Shown here one piece after another: positions 61,258-64,000 of a stretch of DNA of 64,000 nucleotides. Position 1 is the first letter of the stretch; every line of letters starts with the position of its first letter. The notes beneath the pieces are model-generated. The model did not search any database, had not been told where the DNA came from, and worked only from the letters and a program-made list of their open reading frames with translations. The translations under genes were made by a program, and so were the position numbers. Source of the DNA: UBA7985 sp002711265 (lineage in GTDB: Bacteria > Pseudomonadota > Alphaproteobacteria > UBA7985); the NCBI GenBank assembly GCA_965660945.1, contig CBFIBS010000009.1, positions 48,434 through 112,433 on the forward strand, read 5' to 3'.

Positions 61258-62037
61258 ATGAATTCCAGCGGGCTTTCCGGCCAGCGGGTGTGTGTTACGG
61301 GTGCAAGCCGAGGGATCGGCGCTCGCGCCTGCGAGGTCCTGTCTAAGGCCGGAGCACAGGTTCTGGGTATAGCCCGCAGTCAGGGCGAACTCTTCGACTT
61401 GCGTGAAAGATTGACGGGGCAGGGGCTGGATTTTGACTTTGCTGCTTTAGACCTGACTGCAACCGATGCCAGCCAACGGCTTGACTCTCTCTTCGCCGGG
61501 TTCGTCCCTGATGTATTCGTAAACAACGCTGGTGCCACCCGGCCAGCCGCATTTCAGGACGTCAGCTTGGAAGACTTTGACCGGGTGATGGGGTTGAACG
61601 TCCGCGCCGGCTTTTTCGCTTCACAGGCGGCGGTACGCGCAATGATCGCCAATCCCGCTTCGGGGAACCGCCGCGCCATCATTCACCTTGGTTCCATGCT
61701 CGGGGAGGTAGCGCTCCCCGGTCGCTCGGTTTACGCGGCGACCAAGCATGCGATGCTGGGATTAACCAAGGCCATGGCGCTGGATCTTGCCCCGCACGGC
61801 ATTCGGGTCAACGCGCTGGGTCCCACATACATCGAGACGCCTCTGACGGAGCCCCTCCTCAATGATCCGGCGTTTCGTCAGTTCGTCTCAGACCGTATGC
61901 CGCTTTCGGTACCCGATCGACCGATCGGACAACTTCAGGACCTCGATGGCGCTCTCCTGTTTCTCGCCGACTCGAGCCTGTCAGGCCTGGTCACGGGTAC
62001 AAGTGTAGTCGTCGATGGCGGCTGGACGGCGCAATAA
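61258..62037 (+). CDS. short-chain dehydrogenase/reductase
   Basis: 259 residues, classical SDR. The cofactor motif TGASRGIG is at about 14-21, NNAG at about 90-93, the catalytic Ser in HLGSMLG near 143, and YAATK near 160. DGGW closes the fold near the C-terminus. It oxidises or reduces an alcohol/keto substrate with NAD(P)(H); the substrate is not evident. It follows the peptidoglycan-binding-domain gene by 15 bases and precedes a 320-base gap before a surface-protein gene. Confidence 0.92.
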   Translation: MNSSGLSGQRVCVTGASRGIGARACEVLSKAGAQVLGIARSQGELFDLRERLTGQGLDFDFAALDLTATDASQRLDSLFAGFVPDVFVNNAGATRPAAFQDVSLEDFDRVMGLNVRAGFFASQAAVRAMIANPASGNRRAIIHLGSMLGEVALPGRSVYAATKHAMLGLTKAMALDLAPHGIRVNALGPTYIETPLTEPLLNDPAFRQFVSDRMPLSVPDRPIGQLQDLDGALLFLADSSLSGLVTGTSVVVDGGWTAQ

Positions 62038-62357
62038 GCATTTCGACATTCATTTAGTGGCAAATTGCCCACAACTATGTCCGGATTCGTGTTCAGTTTT
62101 CCCCGAAGTCACGATTTGGTCACGGCTTGTCCCCTTGAGTACGCAAGAATCTTAGTGCTACGCCCATTGTAAGGTTTGGCATTACGCGAGCCTAGGGCCT
62201 GCACACTTGTGTATTTCCATTAGGAATCTAGGTTTGGCCAAATTTCGAAGGCACTAAGCCGTCGAGTGAAGGTTTAGTTCAAAGCTGTTGGCGCCCCTGG
62301 CGTCCAGCCGACCGCCGACCTCTTGTCGCGCGGGATATTTACACGGAGATGACGAAG
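62038..62357. other. upstream region of the surface-protein gene
   Basis: About 320 bases, less GC-rich than the flanking genes, with no gene or clear terminator. It probably carries the promoter of the large surface protein; I cannot place -35/-10 boxes confidently. GGAG at 62345-62348 serves as its ribosome binding site. Confidence 0.5.
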
Positions 62358-64000
62358 ATGATGTTTGACAGTCAGCATGAAGGCACCCCGGCCGTCAGCC
62401 AATCCTCCTTTGAGCCGCTTGCACGATCGGAAGCGAGCGGGAAGAAGGCCCTGCGCAGCCGGGCGGGGATGCTTCTGACGTCAACGAGCCTGGTGGCTGC
62501 AGCGACCGCCATGATGACGGGTGAGGCCGCCGCTCAGGCGCCAGCTGGTTTCGCTCCGGCGCCTGCTGACGTGGTCTCCTATGTTCAGCTCTCCAACGGG
62601 TCCGTTCTGGTGCAGCTTGCCAACCAGCAGTCGCTGTTGGTGACTTCCAACAATTTCTTCATCGACGGTACCGGCGTGCTGTTTCTCAGCCCCGCTGTAA
62701 CCACCGGCATTGCCGGCGGTGGAGCGCCGGCGGTGTCCGCAACGACACCAGCAGCTGTGGCGCCTCTGCCGGTAGCAGCACCGCTGCCACAGCCACTTGC
62801 GCCCGCCGATCCGCTTAACATCGGCGGTGATGCTTCCTCTGGCGTAATCTTCGAAGACACCGAAGTTGCTTCCTCGTCTGGCGGTATCATGGGCATGCTC
62901 ACTGGCGGCCCGGGGCTGTTTGGTCTGGGGACGCTGGGCACCATCGCTGCCGTTGGTCTGGGTGGCGGCGCGATCCTGTTTGCGGCAAATGCAATTCGTT
63001 CGCGGCTGCAAGCGCCCGAAGAAGAAAACAGCGCCGCAAGCATCACGGCCACGGATACGATCATCGAGCGTGGCGGCGCCTCTGAATCGGTCACCTACGC
63101 CATCACTGACTTCGATGGTATCGATGAGAGCGATCTTGTGGCTTCGGTGCAGGCGGCATTGGATGGCGCATCAACCGTTGCTTCGATCTTTCCAAGTGGT
63201 GCCGAGATTACCACCGAGCGCAGTGGCTCGGGCCTATTTGACGGCACCGAAGACACCTACGGTTCCATCAATGTTACCTTGACTGGTGAAGCTGCCGAGG
63301 CCCTGAATCTCGGCTCGTTCCCTGGTCCAGCGGTGAGCTTCACCGATGCCAAGGGCAACGAAGAATCTGTCAACCTTGCCCTGGAGATCACCGACAGTTC
63401 GTCCGGTGGTGGCAGTGGCGGCGGTTCTGGCACCGGCACACTTGAACTCGACCAAGCGGATGGCAGCACCCATGAAATCACGCAGGGCGGCTCCAAGCTG
63501 TTCAAGGCGACCGATCCTGATGGTGACACCATCAACTACAGCATCTCCAACAACCCAAGCGGTATTGGCATCGACAGCAACACCGGTCTGGTCGTCGTCG
63601 CCAATACGGTCGCAGCCGGCAGCTACACCATCACCGTGACGGCCTCTTCGACCGGTGCAGACGGGTCGGTTGAGACCGACACCGAGACCTACAACATCAC
63701 CGTCACCGAAGGAGCCGGTGGCTCCGGTGGATCTGGTGGTAACTCGGTCAATGCCGATTTTGACTCGTCAAGCGCCGGCTTTGATACCCTGTCCGGGGTC
63801 AACATCACAGACAACGAGACCGCTGACAGCAACGACAATGAGCTTGAGATCGTAGCGGCTGCTCACTTGGCAAACTCCTACATCATGGACGGCCTGGCCG
63901 GAGATGACGCGGTTTACTTCTCCGAAGCCGGGGCGACTTACCACCTCGACCCGACTTGGGTGAATGGCTTTGAAGACGTATCCGGCTTCGAAACCCTTGA
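62358..64000 (+). CDS. large surface/adhesin-like protein, 5' part (runs off window)
   Basis: An open frame with no stop to the window end, so at least 547 residues. An N-terminal basic stretch precedes a hydrophobic segment ending GEAAAQAPA (about 30-60, a signal-like region). A Pro/Ala-rich part and a second Gly-rich hydrophobic segment (about 175-213) follow. From about 380 on there are repeats of cadherin-like type (LFKATDPDGDTINYSISNNPSG, near 380-400) and Gly/Ser spacers. ATG at 62358 lies nine bases after GGAG; ATG at 62349 would abut it. Proteins of this design are often giant secreted adhesins with calcium-binding repeats. The C-terminus and export route are outside the window. Confidence 0.75.
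   Translation, partial: MMFDSQHEGTPAVSQSSFEPLARSEASGKKALRSRAGMLLTSTSLVAAATAMMTGEAAAQAPAGFAPAPADVVSYVQLSNGSVLVQLANQQSLLVTSNNFFIDGTGVLFLSPAVTTGIAGGGAPAVSATTPAAVAPLPVAAPLPQPLAPADPLNIGGDASSGVIFEDTEVASSSGGIMGMLTGGPGLFGLGTLGTIAAVGLGGGAILFAANAIRSRLQAPEEENSAASITATDTIIERGGASESVTYAITDFDGIDESDLVASVQAALDGASTVASIFPSGAEITTERSGSGLFDGTEDTYGSINVTLTGEAAEALNLGSFPGPAVSFTDAKGNEESVNLALEITDSSSGGGSGGGSGTGTLELDQADGSTHEITQGGSKLFKATDPDGDTINYSISNNPSGIGIDSNTGLVVVANTVAAGSYTITVTASSTGADGSVETDTETYNITVTEGAGGSGGSGGNSVNADFDSSSAGFDTLSGVNITDNETADSNDNELEIVAAAHLANSYIMDGLAGDDAVYFSEAGATYHLDPTWVNGFEDVSGFETL

Overview
The window reads as a chromosomal segment of a high-GC, probably marine, alphaproteobacterium. The evidence is the codon usage, a CobS/CobT-type ATPase pair, an Aap/Bzt-type amino-acid ABC transporter, a DddP-like member of the M24 family, a yfhM-pbpC pair, and two putative small-RNA loci with CCUCC motifs of the kind known from alphaproteobacteria. 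Genus or species cannot be fixed from the sequence alone.

Layout. 1-5.2 kb: two unusually long amino-acid ABC permeases and their ATPase, closed by a good intrinsic terminator. 5.3-10 kb: a BaiN/HI0933-type flavoprotein, an aldehyde dehydrogenase and a ManC-type mannose-1-phosphate guanylyltransferase. 10.3-10.5 kb: a gene-free pyrimidine tract ending in a strong terminator (putative sRNA). 10.6-14.6 kb: a LysR regulator divergent from a sulfatase and an arylsulfotransferase-family protein.

14.6-32 kb is the centrepiece: a hydroquinone/hydroxyquinol catabolic locus. An IclR regulator and a CobT-like VWA protein run leftward. Fifteen genes run rightward: two-subunit hydroquinone 1,2-dioxygenase, 4-hydroxymuconic-semialdehyde dehydrogenase, maleylacetate reductase, a five-gene branched-chain-type (Liv) ABC importer, a two-subunit 3-oxoadipate CoA-transferase, hydroxyquinol 1,2-dioxygenase, a Rieske ferredoxin, a CobS-like AAA+ ATPase and a 3-oxoadipyl-CoA thiolase. 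Together they give uptake, ring cleavage of hydroquinone (extradiol-type) and hydroxyquinol (intradiol), convergence at maleylacetate/3-oxoadipate, and thiolysis to acetyl-CoA and succinyl-CoA. The Rieske protein and the CobS/CobT-like pair are not needed for that chemistry. I infer they may mature or reactivate the iron enzymes.

32-36 kb: a YciI-like protein, a DddP-like (DMSP lyase) protein, pirin, phosphate acetyltransferase and tRNA-Cys. 36-40 kb: a Sel1-repeat protein, then an AT-rich stretch around a TetR gene, with a second putative sRNA locus on the minus strand, and a flavin reductase. 40-46 kb: radical SAM protein, fumarylacetoacetase-family hydrolase, hemC, a GNAT acetyltransferase and pbpC. 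46-56.5 kb: a giant alpha-2-macroglobulin, then an acyl-CoA synthetase, an aminopeptidase P and an aminotransferase in a row. 56.5-64 kb: a small DUF6932-like two-gene cassette, an unrecognised secreted protein, a peptidoglycan-binding-domain protein, an SDR oxidoreductase and the start of a large repeat-containing surface protein that runs off the window end.
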